Assembly: GCA_002914805.1 (NCBI GenBank)
Contig: JXTB01000082.1
Span: 259,715-323,714 of the forward strand
DNA from: Parasponia andersonii
Taxonomy: Eukaryota > Streptophyta > Magnoliopsida > Rosales > Cannabaceae
DNA length: 64,000 nucleotides
Direction of reading: 5' to 3'
A model generated the notes under the pieces. The model searched no databases, was not told the origin of the DNA, and saw nothing but the letters and a program-made list of their open reading frames with translations. The position numbers and the translations under genes are program-made. Positions 36,730 to 49,884 of this stretch are shown here, piece by piece. Every line of letters starts with the position of its first letter. The stretch's first letter is position 1.

Positions 36730-37145
36730 ATAGGTTCATATATATAGCATAATATTGATCTAGAATTATATGATGTAGGTAATGTGATTGAGTTTGAAAA
36801 ATTTTTGTTTATGATAGTTAAATGATTCATAGTGATTAATGATATTTAATTACATATACTACTAATTTTTTGCATGGTGAGAAAACATGTGGATTATGAT
36901 TCTAGCAAAATTAGGTTTGGGTGTTCTTGAATTTTATGCTTGATAAATTTATGAACATGTTTTCAATGAGTTTGAAAATGTGAATTTTTTTCTAGGATTT
37001 GATGTTGTTTTAATTTTTTTCATCATTTAAAAACAAAATTTAGCCTGTCCTAGCCCTGTGCACACAGATTGTCTACGTGGGTGCTAGGTGCAGCAAGACA
37101 CCCGGGTTGCCTCGGGGGGGCTGTGTGCATCATTGATGCACGCAG

Positions 37146-38915
37146 TGATGGTAAATTGACCTAAGAATTAGGAAAAATCATATATGAATGAAAACTATAG
37201 AAAACACATGATTACATCACGAATGCAGCGAAAAATTAGCAGATTTAGGTTTTAAAATTTTTACATAAAACAGTTTTCATAACCATAGATCATGAATATA
37301 TCATATATAGGATCATGTATAACATAAACCAAATCTCGATACATAAACTCTATATATGAGATTAGGGTTTACTTTTTTAGCATGCTCCTCCTTGATCTCT
37401 TTCTTGATGGTGATCAAGTCTCCAACTCTAGATCGTCTTGTTTATACTCTTGCTCTTGGTTAATGAGGTGAGTGGGCACTAAGTTGAATCCTTCATTAGA
37501 GAATGATCAAAAACACCTTCTTGATTCTTTGGAATACCAGGATATGAGATGAAATTGTGAAATTGCAAGAAACTTTTTCTCTCCTCTCTTCTCACTATAG
37601 TTAGAATAGAGCACCTCTTTCTCTCTCTACCTTATGGGTGTGGCAGTACTATTAGGGCTGTGTAGTTTTTTTCTTTTATATATCTAATATATATGGAGTC
37701 CAAAATATCTAATCTCATTCCAACTAAGATTACGCTTGTTCTCCAATTTGGGCTTCAGGTTTATTTTTATAAATATGTTCAACTCATGAAATTTATTTAT
37801 AAAAATACCAACGTTTGTATAGAGTCATTATTTTACACAATTTTATGAAACTAATGAGCTTTGTTGAGTTAGACAAGAGACCTAATAGGTCCAAATAATC
37901 TAAGCTCCAATAGTAGGATAAATACATAATAACTTTTATTATGGTATTTGTTTAAATACTATTAGTAAAGGGGACACTCCACTAAAGGCACACTCATAGA
38001 TTAATTGTCATGCCTTTTATAGAGATTTAATCAAGTAGCCTTGATTAACTGATCCATCTAGAATAATTTATACAACATATAAAATCCCTATACAATGCCA
38101 TAGTTAGAAAGATGAAATTACCGTAATACCCCTCCAATACATATTTACCGTTAAGTTACCAACTTTCTATCAAAGAATAATATTGTCAATAATTGTGATC
38201 TCAATGGCCATTTAGACAAAATTGTCAACCAATTCATAAAGTGAATACTAAGATTCTTAGATTTAATTATTTCATGAATCTCGAAAGAACTTAAAGTGGC
38301 ATTAATATATAATGTCCTTAACTATTTAGTATTCCCATCAATTCATAAGCCATAACCTCTAATATGCTAGAGTTCGCCTTCAATTTCATAGGGACTTGTC
38401 TTTTACAAATCAAAAGGCTACAACCCATATAAGCAAGTATAGATAAACATCAAAGATTAAGATTTATATGCTAAGAGCTAGTTTGTGTAAACATAAGAAT
38501 TGAGTCACGGCACTCCAATTCTTTATATTACTTGGTCCAGTTCAATACACATAACTTATTTATGTTGTACTAGTGTTTATATCAGAAGTTAAACACTTCA
38601 ATGATTTGAGACACATTATTCCTATTGAGATAGACAATCAGTACAATCTTTAGTAAATAAAGTATTCCATCTTTATTTACAAGTTGTGAACTAATTAATT
38701 TAGACTTAGATAAAGAAAAAAGTCCTCCACAATTATCACTTAATCATGTTTATTTCTTCATTCACAAATAAAGTTATGGAATCTTTTTTTAGATAAATTA
38801 ACTCTTTAACTGAGACAGTTTAATCTAGCAGTTATCTTAATTATATATAAGAGAAAGTTGTTTACACTAAAAGAGTAAAATTGAATTTTTACTTTTTAAC
38901 GAAAATATTCCAATA
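37146..38915 (-). repeat. C2 3' LTR
   Basis: On the - strand it starts TATTGGAATATTTTC and ends GGTCAATTTACCATCA. The purine-rich TTTGGACAAGTAGGAGAT directly above it (about 38916-38934, - strand) serves as polypurine tract. Confidence 0.85.
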
Positions 38916-39034
38916 ATCTCCTACTTGTCCAAAAAATTGTTACTCAAATTAACATACTAAAAGCCTAACAATGTTCCGAATGATCGAAATTAATAAAAAC
39001 AAAAGTAAGTATTCAACTAACAACTTAAAGGACT

Positions 39035-40560
39035 AAGAAAAGAAATGAAGATCATATGCTCTATCTTCATCATTTTCTTGATGGAATTCTCTCTCATCCT
39101 CCAGAAAGTCTCTATTTTTGCTGATGAAAGTAGTATTGGTAGATTGTTTATAGAGAATGTAGCCCTTTCCATGCTTTCGATAGCCAAGCAAATAACATTT
39201 TTCTGCATTCTTATCAACTTCGTCTCCCACTTTCTTGCACAGGTGCACTTCACAGCCCCATACTTTTAGATACTCTAAGCACTCTACATAGCCCATCCAC
39301 ATCTGAAAAGGTGTTGAAGCAACTTTATCTAACAGAGTGAAGTCGAGGATGTACAAAGCTATCTTTGAAGCATAATCCCAATACATTTTCGATAGTAGCA
39401 ACTCCTTAAACATCAGCTCTATAGTACTCCTAAGTTTGATGTTGTAACTCTCAACAATTCCTATACGACTATCCTCATTGATAGTCGCATATTCATAAGG
39501 AATAGCAAGATTAGCTGGTATGGTCTCAGCAGGTCATGTAGAGAATCTATATCTCTATGTTCAACTTCAATCTTGAACTTCTTAATCTTGGTGTGTCGTG
39601 TTGCATCCGCACCTTTCTGTTAAACTCATAGAAAGCATCTAGGACGTCATCGTACTTCTTCAGAAGATATACTGGATCGAAGTCCAAATATTCATCAATA
39701 AAAGTGATAAACAATGTATCTTGTTGTGAGAAACTACCTCCATAGGTTCACAGATATGCACATATACGCACTCCAAACATGCCCTAACTTTCCCATAATG
39801 AGTGGCAAGACGACGCTTGTACTCTATAGGCTTCTTGCAATCCTCACAGTCTATGACATTGCTGATATCAACTTCATGTAACTGATCCAGTTCTATTAGT
39901 CTGCGAATTTCTGAACATGTCTGAGTTGGTTGTGCCAATCGATGGTATTGCGCTCCTTTCTAATGTCTTTCCCCATCTCTTAGAGAGTACTAATGCTCAT
40001 TATTGAAGATGGTGTACTTTGTGGCGTCAGAGTCAAAACATAAAGTCCATTATGTATTTCTCCCACACAATACAATAGATTGTTATAGAACATATGAAAC
40101 TTCTTGTCAAACACAAAGCAATGGCCTTCTCTATACATCTTTGATACTGATAGAGCATTCATACTAAACTCTAGTACGTAATAGCAATTTGTCATGATCA
40201 TAGAGCTGTCATTGATCTTTAAGTAAGCGTCGCCCATGCCTTTAATTTGGACTCTTCGATTGTCTATGACTTCCACACAATGACCAACATCAGTTAATTA
40301 ATTTGGTTCAATGAACTATTTATGGTCATTACAAATATTGAAACTACATCCTGAGTCCACTAGCCAGAGATCTCGCATATCCTCAGTAGAGAGAGATTTT
40401 CTTGGCCTTCCAAACAATCCAACTACTAGAGAAGATCTTGACCTCTTTTCAGTAGATTTATCCTCGGGTTGATTATCATTCAATCTCTTTGAATGCTATG
40501 ATGTCTTTATAGATGTCCATACTCTATTCCATGTACTGTATTCCCTTGTCTCTTTCCTCT
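39035..40560 (-). other. C2 protease-integrase remains (fossil)
   Basis: On the - strand, in order: DLWLVDSGCSFNICND (aspartic protease), VQIKGMGDAYLKINDSSMIM, then SEIRRLIELDQLHEV and CEDCKKPIEYKRR (pre-integrase), and the integrase end DKVASTPFQMWMGYVECLEY. The coding remains stop about 120 bases from the 3' LTR, with no reverse transcriptase between. Confidence 0.8.
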
Positions 40561-41569
40561 TTTTGGAAACTATATCCATCTTATAAATAAGTATTTCCCA
40601 ATAAACTGCATAATGATAAAATCCCAATTAGACAAAAGTGATATAATAAATCCAATTCATAATCAAATTAATGAATTCAATTCATAATTAAATTTAACAA
40701 GTTTAATTTTGAATAAAATATATAGGAAAAAATAATCGAATACAAACATCTTTATTTCAATTTAATTTTGTAGTAAGATAATAAACACCTTAACAAGGGT
40801 ACTCATTATCTTGAGTAAGATAATAAATACCTAAACACGTTTGCTAGATTATTAGAATATAAAAGAATATAGAATACTTAACATTAAATCTGTCAAGATA
40901 AAATACTTGTGCAAGAATCCCTAAGACTATCACAAATATTCAAGGTATTTTAACCTATTATAGATCACAAGTTACCTACGGATAATCAAATGAATTTACA
41001 AGTTAAATGTGAACAATTCACTTTAGACAAAAGAAAAATATCTCATATTCTAGTTTACTAATTACCCTGCTCATCTGTCCATAAAGTTACTAACATAGCT
41101 CCTACGAGAGGTTAATGGCGCCCTATGTTGAGTGTATAACTATCATTTCAATTTACAAGCTTTTTTACATAATACAGTCTCCTACGGGAGATTAGTACAT
41201 AAAGTCCACTTGGAAATTTATCCTAAGAGATTTAATACCAGTAATACTCAGATAAAAACCTTGCTATGGGAGCTCCATAAGATTCTGAGGTAGGGTACAT
41301 CTTTACAACTATTGAATCAGTGATAGAGATCATGGATATCTCATACCTGTTCCGACTCAATTTTTTTAAAAATTTATGGATTCTGATTTTATCCAGTTAT
41401 CTAACTTATTTGGTAACCACAAAATCAATTATGTATATCCACTTATGTAACTTAAAGAGAATGAGCTAATTTAAGATATTATGACATACTATTCTAGATA
41501 TTGTACTATGATCGAATTATTATTGTCTTTAAAGCAAAAGTGTTAACACTATATTATACATCTCATGGT

Positions 41570-41910
41570 CAGCTTACGGGTCATCATCGCCCCAGTAAGG
41601 TGGTTAGAGGCAGAGTGATGGGCGGCAAAAGGGATGGGGCCGCCTAGCTACGGCGCACAGCAAGGCCATCCGCACCAAACATGCTGGTAGCATATGGCGT
41701 AGGCCATGCACAGGAGGTATGCTAGCAGTGCATGCAAGCCATGCGTAGGACACCTGCAGGCACAACACACCCACGTACTGGCACAGCAGAGGCCATCCTA
41801 TAGGCATGCGCTAGGTGCATGCTAAGCACGGTGGCCGCACGCAAGGCGTGCTGGCTGTGCCAGTGCCTAGCTCCAGTAGAAGCAGCCGTGCACAGGGCTA
41901 GGGCTGGCCA
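41570..41910 (-). other. GC-rich leader block of C2
   Basis: A block rich in GCATG and GGCC-type words stands out sharply from AT-rich DNA on both sides. On the - strand it follows the primer-binding site by about 330 bases and begins CTAGCCCTGTGCACGGCTGC. The corresponding block in C1 is divided between 37040-37145 and 44000-44400. No conserved protein frame was recognised. Confidence 0.6.
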
Positions 41911-42238
41911 AATTTCTTTTTTTTTTTTTAAATGTTGATAAAATAAAACAACACTAAAAAATTCTAGAAAAAATTTAGTTTTTCAAACTTTTTGAAACAT
42001 GTTCATGAATCTGTCAACATAAAATTTACAAATACCCAAACCTAATTTTGCTCGAGTCACAATTCACATGTTTTCTCTCCATGAAAAAATCGATAGTATA
42101 CATAATGAAATATCATTCATCACCATGAATTATTTAACTATTATACAAAAAAATTATTCAAACTCAATCACATAACTTAGATCATACAACTAGATCAATA
42201 TTATGCTATACATATGAACCTATACTTTGGATACCAAT

Positions 42239-43999
42239 TGATAATAAATTGATCTAATACTTAGAAAAAATTAAACATGCATGCAACTATGGAAAACACA
42301 TGATCACATCATGAATGCAGCAGAAAATAAAACAGATTTAGTTTTTAAAATTTTTACATAAGAACGGTTTTCATAGCCATAGATCATGCATATATCATAT
42401 CTAGGATCATGTATAATATAAATCAAATCTAGATATATAAGCCCTAGAGATGAGATTAGGGTTTACCTTTTTAGCATGCTTCTCCTTGATTTCCTTGTTG
42501 ATGGTGATCAAATCTTTAACCCTACATCTTCTTGTCTATGCTCTTGCTCTTGCTTGATGAGTTGAGTGGGAACCAATTTGAATCCTTCGTTAGAGAATGA
42601 TCAAGGACATCTTATTGATCCTTTGGAACAATAGAACATGAGATGAGACTGTGAGATTGTAGAAAACTTTTTCTCTCCTCTCTTCTCATTGTTGCTGGTA
42701 TAAAGCACCTTTATCTCTCCCTCTCTTTGCCTTATGCGTGTGGCACTTCTGTTAGGGCTGTGTAGTTTTTTCTCTCATATATCTTATATATATAGGGCCA
42801 AAAAATGCTAATCCTAGTCCAATTAGGACTGTGCTTGTTCTCTAATTTGGGAGATAGGTGTATTTTTATAAATATGTCTAACTTATTAAACTTATTTATA
42901 AAAATACCAACTTCTATGTAGAATCATTATTTTATACAATTTCATGAAACCAATTTCACAAATACCACCAATCAATTAATGAGCTTTGTTGAGTTAGACT
43001 AGAGACTTAATAGATTCAAATAATCTAAGATCCAATAGTACGATAAATACATAATAACTCTTATTACGGTATTTATATAAATGCTATTAGTAAAGGGGAC
43101 ACTCCACTAAATGCCCAACACCGTACTCTTAGATTAAACGTCATACTTTTTATAGAGATTTAATCAACTAGCCTTGACTAACCGATCCACCTAGCATATT
43201 CTATATCACATATAAAATCCCTATTAATACCCCTACAATACATACTTACATTTAAGTTACCATCTTTTTATCAAGGAATAATGTTGTCAATAATTTTTTT
43301 CTCAATGGTCATTTAGACAAAATTATCAACCACTTCACAAAGTGAATACTAGGATCATAGATTTAATTATTTCATAAATCTTGAAGGACCTTAAAGTGGC
43401 ATTAATGTATAGTGTTCCCATCAATTCATAAGCCATATCCTCTAATATACCAGAATTCACCTCTAATTGAATAGAGACTAGTCTTTTAACCAATCAAAAG
43501 GCTACAACCCATGAAAATAAGTCCAATAAAACATCAAGGATTAAGATTTATATGCTAAGAGCAAGTTTGTGGAAATATAAGAATTGAGTTCTCGCACTCT
43601 AATTTTTTATATTACCTGGTCCCCTTCAATATACAAAACTTACTTATGTTGTACTAGTATTTCTATTAGAAGTCAGATACTTCAATGATTTAAGATATAT
43701 CATTCCTTTTAAGATAGACAAACATTACAATATTTAGTAAATAAAATATTCCATCTTTATTTACATATTGTGAACTAATTAATTTAGACTTAGATAAAGA
43801 AACAAGTCTCCCCATAATTAATACTTAATCATGTTTATTTCTTAATGCACAAATAAAGTCATGAAATCATTTTCAGATAACTAAACTATTTCACTGAGAC
43901 AATTTAATCTAGCAAATATCATAATTATATATAAGAGAAAGTTTTGTACACTAAAATGATAAAATTGGAAATCTAATTTTTAGGGCAAATATCAAAACA
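42239..43999 (-). repeat. C2 5' LTR
   Basis: On the - strand it starts TGTTTTGATATTTGCCC and ends AATTTATTATCA, with the primer-binding site directly after. Confidence 0.85.
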
Positions 44000-44400
44000 C
44001 GTGACCCACCAATGCATAGCTCATGCGGCACTTGAATGCGGCTCGTTCTACACCTACACATTGGCCACGTGACTTCGGCATGGCATGGGCACCCAGTGTG
44101 CGCATCCCGCACATGCCTATGGCACAGCTGCTGCTATGCCAGAGCGCAGCCCATGCTATGACACTTGCTACCATGTGCATGGCCTGCCTGTGCTGCCAGT
44201 ATGCTTCCCGTGCTCAACCTATTCTGCACCTGCGTGCGGCCTACACCATGGCTGTGCATGGCTTGCTGCGCTACTGCACAGCCTTCTCGTGCGTCGTAGC
44301 TAGGTAGCGTCACCTCGTCCCTACTCCTTTGCTCTGCTTCTCACTGCCTTTCTCGGGTAGTGATGGCCCGTAAGTCGTCGGCAGTGATGTTTCTGCTACC
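44000..44400 (+). other. GC-rich leader block of C1 (second half)
   Basis: This continues the C1 leader after the C2 insertion. It is rich in CATGGC, GCATGC and TGCGC words, like 41570-41910 on the other strand. The two overlapping frames here (from 44023 and 44085) are low in information and do not match a known family. Confidence 0.6.
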
Positions 44401-45570
44401 ACCACTAATATCCAACCTAATTAATTATTTTTGATTAATTATATAATTATTTAATTTGAGTTCAAATTTTGAAATAGGAAACTATTCAAATGAGATTATG
44501 ATAGTTATCTATTTTTGAATTATCCTATTTTAAATTTGATTTATTATAGGATGATTGTAAATTTGAATTAATTAAATTAAAAGGATAATATATAACAATT
44601 AATTTAAATTCAAATAGGATATTTACTAATTTTTAAATTGAATGAGGTTTCCTATATTATCTCTAGTATTTAAATTTTGAATTGAAATAGATAATGATAA
44701 TTCAAATTAATTTAGACATTTAATGAGATTAAATATGATTAAATATTATCCTGATAGATCTAATAGTTAATTTGAATTTATAGGATATCCACTTATTTTT
44801 TAAATTAGATAAGATTTCCTAAATCTTTCTATTTAAATTTTGAATTTTGATAAATAACAACTATTTGAATTAATTTGATACTTAATGTGATTAAATATGA
44901 TTAGATAATTATCCATAAATCATGATAATTTAACTTTAAAATAATTTAAATTTAGTAATTATCTTTATTTTAAATTTGATTTAAATTAGGTACCTATAGG
45001 TAACTTGTGATATGTGGTAGGTTAACATACCTTGAATATTTATAACAATCTTCAGGATACTTCACAAGCATTTTATCTTGATAGATTTAATGTTAAGTAT
45101 TCTAAATTCTTTTATATTCAGATAAACTAGTAGACTTAGTTGAGTACTAGGAGGATAATAATTTGCATACTTGTCTATAGTTTATCCTTAGTTTCCAGAT
45201 GATGAATAAGAGTATAATATATAATCTTCTTGTTTGATTATATGTTATTACATTTATTTTCTTAATTTACTCTATGTGTAATACAATATCTTACATGAAT
45301 TATCTGCTGATTTTAAATCAGTTATTTTGATTGGTAAATCACAAGAATTGGTGATTATGTCAATGTTCATTCTTGATAATTAATACCCTTTTTGAAGTAT
45401 TTATTATCTTATGTAAGATAATGAACACCCTTATTGAAGTGTTAAATCGAAACAAAGATGTTTGTATTCGATTATTTTTTCAGATATATGTTGAATTGAG
45501 AATTTAACTTATAGAATTTAATTATGAATTGAATTCATTAAATTCAATTATGAATTAGATTTATTTTATG
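44401..45570 (+). other. C1 internal region, AT-rich, no domain seen
   Basis: Gag would be expected between the leader and the protease, but no gag core or CCHC knuckle was recognised in this AT-rich stretch or in its counterpart in C2. Confidence 0.5.
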
Positions 45571-45574
45571 ACTT

Positions 45575-47150
45575 TTGTCTAAATGGGAATTTTATCATTT
45601 TATAAGTTTTGGAGAAATACTATTTAATAAGATGGATAAGATTTCCAGAAAGAGGAAAGAGACAAGAGAATACTATACACAGAGTAGAATAAGGATATCT
45701 ATGGAGATATCACAGTGTTCAACGAGTTTGAATGATAATCATCTCGAGGATACCTCTATTAAAATGAGGTTAGGATCTTCTCTAGTAGATAGATCATATG
45801 ACGGCTAAGAAAATCACTCTCAATTGAGGATATGTGAGATCTTTGACTAGTAGACTTAGGAACTAATGTCAATGTCTGTAATGACAAGAAATGATTCATT
45901 GAACCAAATCAATTAATAGATGCTGGTTGTCATGTGGAAGTTGGAGATAGTCGAAGAGTTCAAGTTAAAGGCATGGGCGATGCTTATCTAAAGATCAATC
46001 ATAGCTCCATAATCATAAAAGATTGCTATTATACACCGCAGTTTAGTATGAATACACTCTCGATATCGAAGATATATAAAGAAGGCTACTACTCCGTGTT
46101 TGACAAGAAGGTGCACGTCTTCTATGACAATATACTGTAATGTGTGGGAGAAATGTAGAATGGAGTTTATGTTCTGACTCCAAAGGTACAAAGTACATCA
46201 TCTTCAATGATGAAAATTAGTAAACTCCAAGAGATGGTGAAAGACATTAGGAAGGAGTGCAACACTATCGATTGGCATAAACAACTTGAACACATGCCAT
46301 GTTCAGAAATTCGCAGACTTATGGAGCTGAGTCACTTATATGAAGTAGATATCAGCAATGACATAGACTGAAAGGATTGCAAAAAGCCTCTAAAGTACAA
46401 GCATCATCTTGACACTCATTACGAGAAAGCTAAAATATGTTTAGAGTGCATATATGTGCATATCTGTGAACAAATAGAGGTAATGCCCTACAATAAGCAT
46501 ACATTGTTTGTCACTTTTATTGAAGAATATTCAAAATTTGTTCAAGTGTGTGCTTTGAAGAAATACGATGAAGTCTCAAATACTTTCAATCAGTTCGATA
46601 GAAAGATGCGGATGCAACATGACACCAAGATCAATAAGTTTAAAATTGAAGCTGAACATGGAGATATGGATTCTCTACATGACCTGCTGAGACCAACATT
46701 GGCTGATCTTACTATTCCCTATGAATATGTGACTATCTATAAGAATAGTCGTATAGGAGTTGCTGAGAGGTACAACACTAGACTTAAGCATAACTTTGAG
46801 CTAATGTACAAGGAGACATTACTATCAAAAAATATGGTGTCGTATATCCTAAACTTCAGTCCATCAGATAAAGTTGCTTCGACACCTTTTAGATATGGAT
46901 GAGCTATATAGAGAGCTTAGAGTATTTAAAGGTATAGGGTTGTGAAATATACTTGTGCAAGAATGTGGGAGACGAAATTTATAAGAATTGAGAAAAATAT
47001 ATTCTGCTTGGTCACCTAAAGGAAGAGAAAGGCTATCTTTTTTATAGACAATCTACCAATACTACCTTTGTCAGTAGAAGTAAAAACTTTCTTGAGGATG
47101 AGAGAGAAGCCCATTAAGAAAATGCTTATGATCTTCATTTCTTTTCTTAG
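45575..47150 (+). other. C1 protease-integrase remains (fossil)
   Basis: Recognisable parts match those of C2 in the same order: VQVKGMGDAYLKINHSSIII, SEIRRLMELSHLYEV, then integrase (FVTFIEEYSKFVQVCALKKY, YKNSRIGVAERYNTRL, DKVASTPF). The coding remains end about 110 bases before the 3' LTR, as in C2. Confidence 0.8.
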
Positions 47151-47259
47151 TCATTTAAGTTATTAGTTGAACACTTAGTTTTTGCTTCTATTAATTTTGG
47201 TCATTTGGAACATTTTTGGGTTGTAAGTATGTTTAGTTTGAGTAACTATATTTTTGGGT

Positions 47260-49025
47260 TGTTAGTATGTTTCTAATTTTACTCTTTTAGTGTAAATAAA
47301 ATTCTCTCATATGCAATTATGATACTTGCTAGATTAAACTATCTTGGTTGAATAGTTTATTTATTTGAAAAAAATTCCATGACTTAATTTGTGTATAAAG
47401 AAACAAACATGATTAAGTGTAAATTATGCGATGACTTGTTGCCTTACCTAATTCTAAATTAACTAGTTCACAATCTGTAAATAAAGATAGAATACTTTAT
47501 TACTATAAGTTGTAGTATTTGTCTATCCTAACAAGAATAATGTGTGTCAAATCATTGAAGTGTCTGACTTCTGATAGAAATACTAGTTCAATATAAATAA
47601 GTTATGTGTATTGAACTTGACTAAGTAATATAAAGAACTGAAGTGCCATAACTCAATTCTTAGTATTACCACAAACTAGTTCTTAGTATGTAGATCTTAA
47701 TCCTTGATGTTTGATTGGACTTACTTTCATTGGTTGTAGCTTTTGATTTGTTAAAAGACTAGTCTTTGTGAAATTAAAGTTGAACTCTAACAAATTAGAG
47801 TTTGTGGTCTATGAATTGATAGGAACATAAAATAGTTATGGACATTATACATTAATCTCACTTTAAAGTTCATGGAATAATTATATCTAAGATCTGTATA
47901 TTTACTTTGGGAATTGGTTGATAATTATGTCTAAATGACCATAGAGAACAAAATTATCGACAACATTATTACTTGATAGAAAAATAGTAACTTAAAGATA
48001 AATATATGTTAGAGGGGTATTGCGATAATTTCACCTATTCAACTACTACATTGTATAGGAATTTTACATGTGGTAAAGAATATGCTAGATAGATCAGTTA
48101 ATTAAGGTTAACTAATTAATTTCTATAAAAGACATAACATTTAATCTAAGAGTACATTATTGGGCCTTTGATAGAGTATCCCCTTTACTAATAGTATTTA
48201 TATAAATCCCATAATAAGAGTTATTATGTATTTATTATACTATTAGAACTTAGATTATTTTTATCCATTAGGTCCTTTATCTAACTCAACAAAACTTATT
48301 AATTGGTTGGTGGTATTTATGAAATTAGTTTCATGAAACTGTATAAAATAATGATTCTATATAGAAGTTGGTACTTTTATGGATAAGTTACATAAGGTAG
48401 ATATATTTATAAGATACACCAAAAGCCTAAATTGGAAAATAAGCCCAATTCTAGTTGGATTAGGATTAGTAATTTTGGACCCCATATATATAAGATATAT
48501 GAGAGAGAGAAAACTGCACAGTAACATATTAGTGCTACACGTGAAATAGTGGGAGAGAGAGAGAGAAAGAGAGTGAATTTCGATCAAGGCTGAGAAAAAA
48601 AAGGGAGAAAAAGTTTCCTGCAACCTCAAACTCTGATCTCACGTCCCAGTGTTCCAAAGAATCAAGAAAGTATTCTTGATCGCTATCTAATGAAGGATTC
48701 AACTTGGTGCGTACTCACCTCATCAACCAAGAGTAGGAGCATAGACAATAAGAACTAGGGTTCGAGATTTGATCACTATCAACAAGGAGATCAAGAAAGA
48801 GCACCCTATAAGAGGTAAACCCTAATCTCATCTCTAGGATTTATGTATCTAGATTTGATTTATATTATAGATGATCCTGTATATGATATATGCATGTTCT
48901 ACGGTTATGAAAATTATTTTCATGAGAAATTTGAAAACCTAAATCCACTAATTTTTTGCTACATTCATGAGATCATGTGTTTTCTACAGTTTGTATACAT
49001 ATATAATTTTTCCTAAGTGTTAGCA
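47260..49025 (+). repeat. C1 3' LTR
   Basis: It starts TGTTAGTATGTTTC and ends AAGTGTTAGCA, followed by CATTC. It aligns with the other three LTR copies. Confidence 0.85.
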
Positions 49026-49860
49026 CATTCTTCGTTCATGGTTTGATATTCTGGTGTCCTAAGTGGAAAGGAACTCTACAATTCATTATGAATTTGGTGG
49101 CTAAACTCTATTGTGTTGACAAAAATATAAGAGAGATCTTGCAAAAAAATTCAAACCTTGAGTTTGATAGGATATAATTGATCAATTGACATTTCAAAAT
49201 ATAATATTGGTTCATTAGAACCAGACAAGCTAGCACTAAAAATTCCCATCACCAAAAAGGTAGAGCTTCCGATGAATTTTCAAGAAACTACTTTCGTTTT
49301 AGCGAAAGCTGCTCTATGTAGTCATATAGATTGGTTGAAAAGTTTGAAAAAAAATATTGTTCTATATTGTATGATACATGTTGGTGCCAAATTCAAAGGA
49401 TTAGTACATTATTCAATAATAAAGTATAATACCGTTACTTTGGAAATGAAGAATTTATTTGTTGTAATAGACTCAAAAGAAAGGTTCTTTCTTGGTTAAT
49501 TACAAAGATGTGGCTTCATAATCAGGAAAAACAAAGTGAAATAGAAAAAAAAAGTTTTGAGTGTTCTGAGAAAATATTTACATAATCTTCTTCTATCCAA
49601 ATAGATGATTCATCAAAATAATAAGCAACCATTGCTATTGATAAATCTGAGATTAGTGAATATTCAGGTTTAGAAATTCATCTATTCAGTCTTTTTCCTA
49701 CCACTAAGATCTCTTCTTTAGCTAAAGGAATAAGTTGCACGAATCGAATTTTATAAGGAACATATCAAGAGAAAATTAGATTTCATTAAACAATGTGTGT
49801 TGTTTACAAGTAAGGTACTGAATATATTATCAAATATTTAATATGACTTCCCAAGATACA
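49026..49860. other. Unassigned spacer with a short frame
   Basis: The only notable frame is 49272-49499 (+, 75 residues, beginning [20 protein letters not shown]). It has the amino-acid mix of a real protein fragment, but I do not recognise the family. The surrounding bases give no promoter or splice signals I trust. A fragment of an old mobile or virus-like element is possible. Confidence 0.3.
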
Positions 49861-49884
49861 GTTCAGTTGAAGAGCCATCACTTC

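Larger units (their letters stand above)
37146..43999 (-). mobile_element. Inner copia element C2, same family, reverse orientation
   Basis: It lies on the - strand inside the leader of C1. Its 5' LTR is 42239-43999, primer-binding site just below 42238 (ATTGGTATCC on the - strand), coding remains about 39035-40560, and 3' LTR 37146-38915. The LTRs are about 1.77 kb and match those of C1. Flanks CGCAG and CGTGA do not form a clear target duplication. Coding remains show a protease (WLVDSGCSFNICND), pre-integrase and integrase parts. No reverse transcriptase or RNase H was recognised. Broken in many places. Confidence 0.85.
35249..49025 (+). mobile_element. Outer copia element C1, split by a second copia
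   Basis: LTRs lie at 35249-36714 and 47260-49025, with TATTC before and CATTC after, a 5-bp duplication with one difference. A Met-tRNA-type primer-binding site TTGGTATCAAGAGC follows the 5' LTR at 36716. The + strand internal part is divided by the inner element C2 (37146-43999). Without C2 the element would be about 6.9 kb, the same as C2. Coding remains at about 45840-47150 show protease, pre-integrase and integrase parts; no reverse transcriptase or RNase H was recognised. It is broken in many places. By eye the LTRs differ by more than 10 percent, so it is several million years old. The copia lineage was not determined. Confidence 0.85.

Noticed and set aside
37141-44004. Target duplication for inner copia C2
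   Set aside because: CGCAG and CGTGA differ at three of five positions, so I do not claim a duplication.
44023-44307. 94-residue frame as a host gene
   Set aside because: It lies in the GC-rich leader block of the outer copia element, overlaps a second frame of similar length, and resembles no family.
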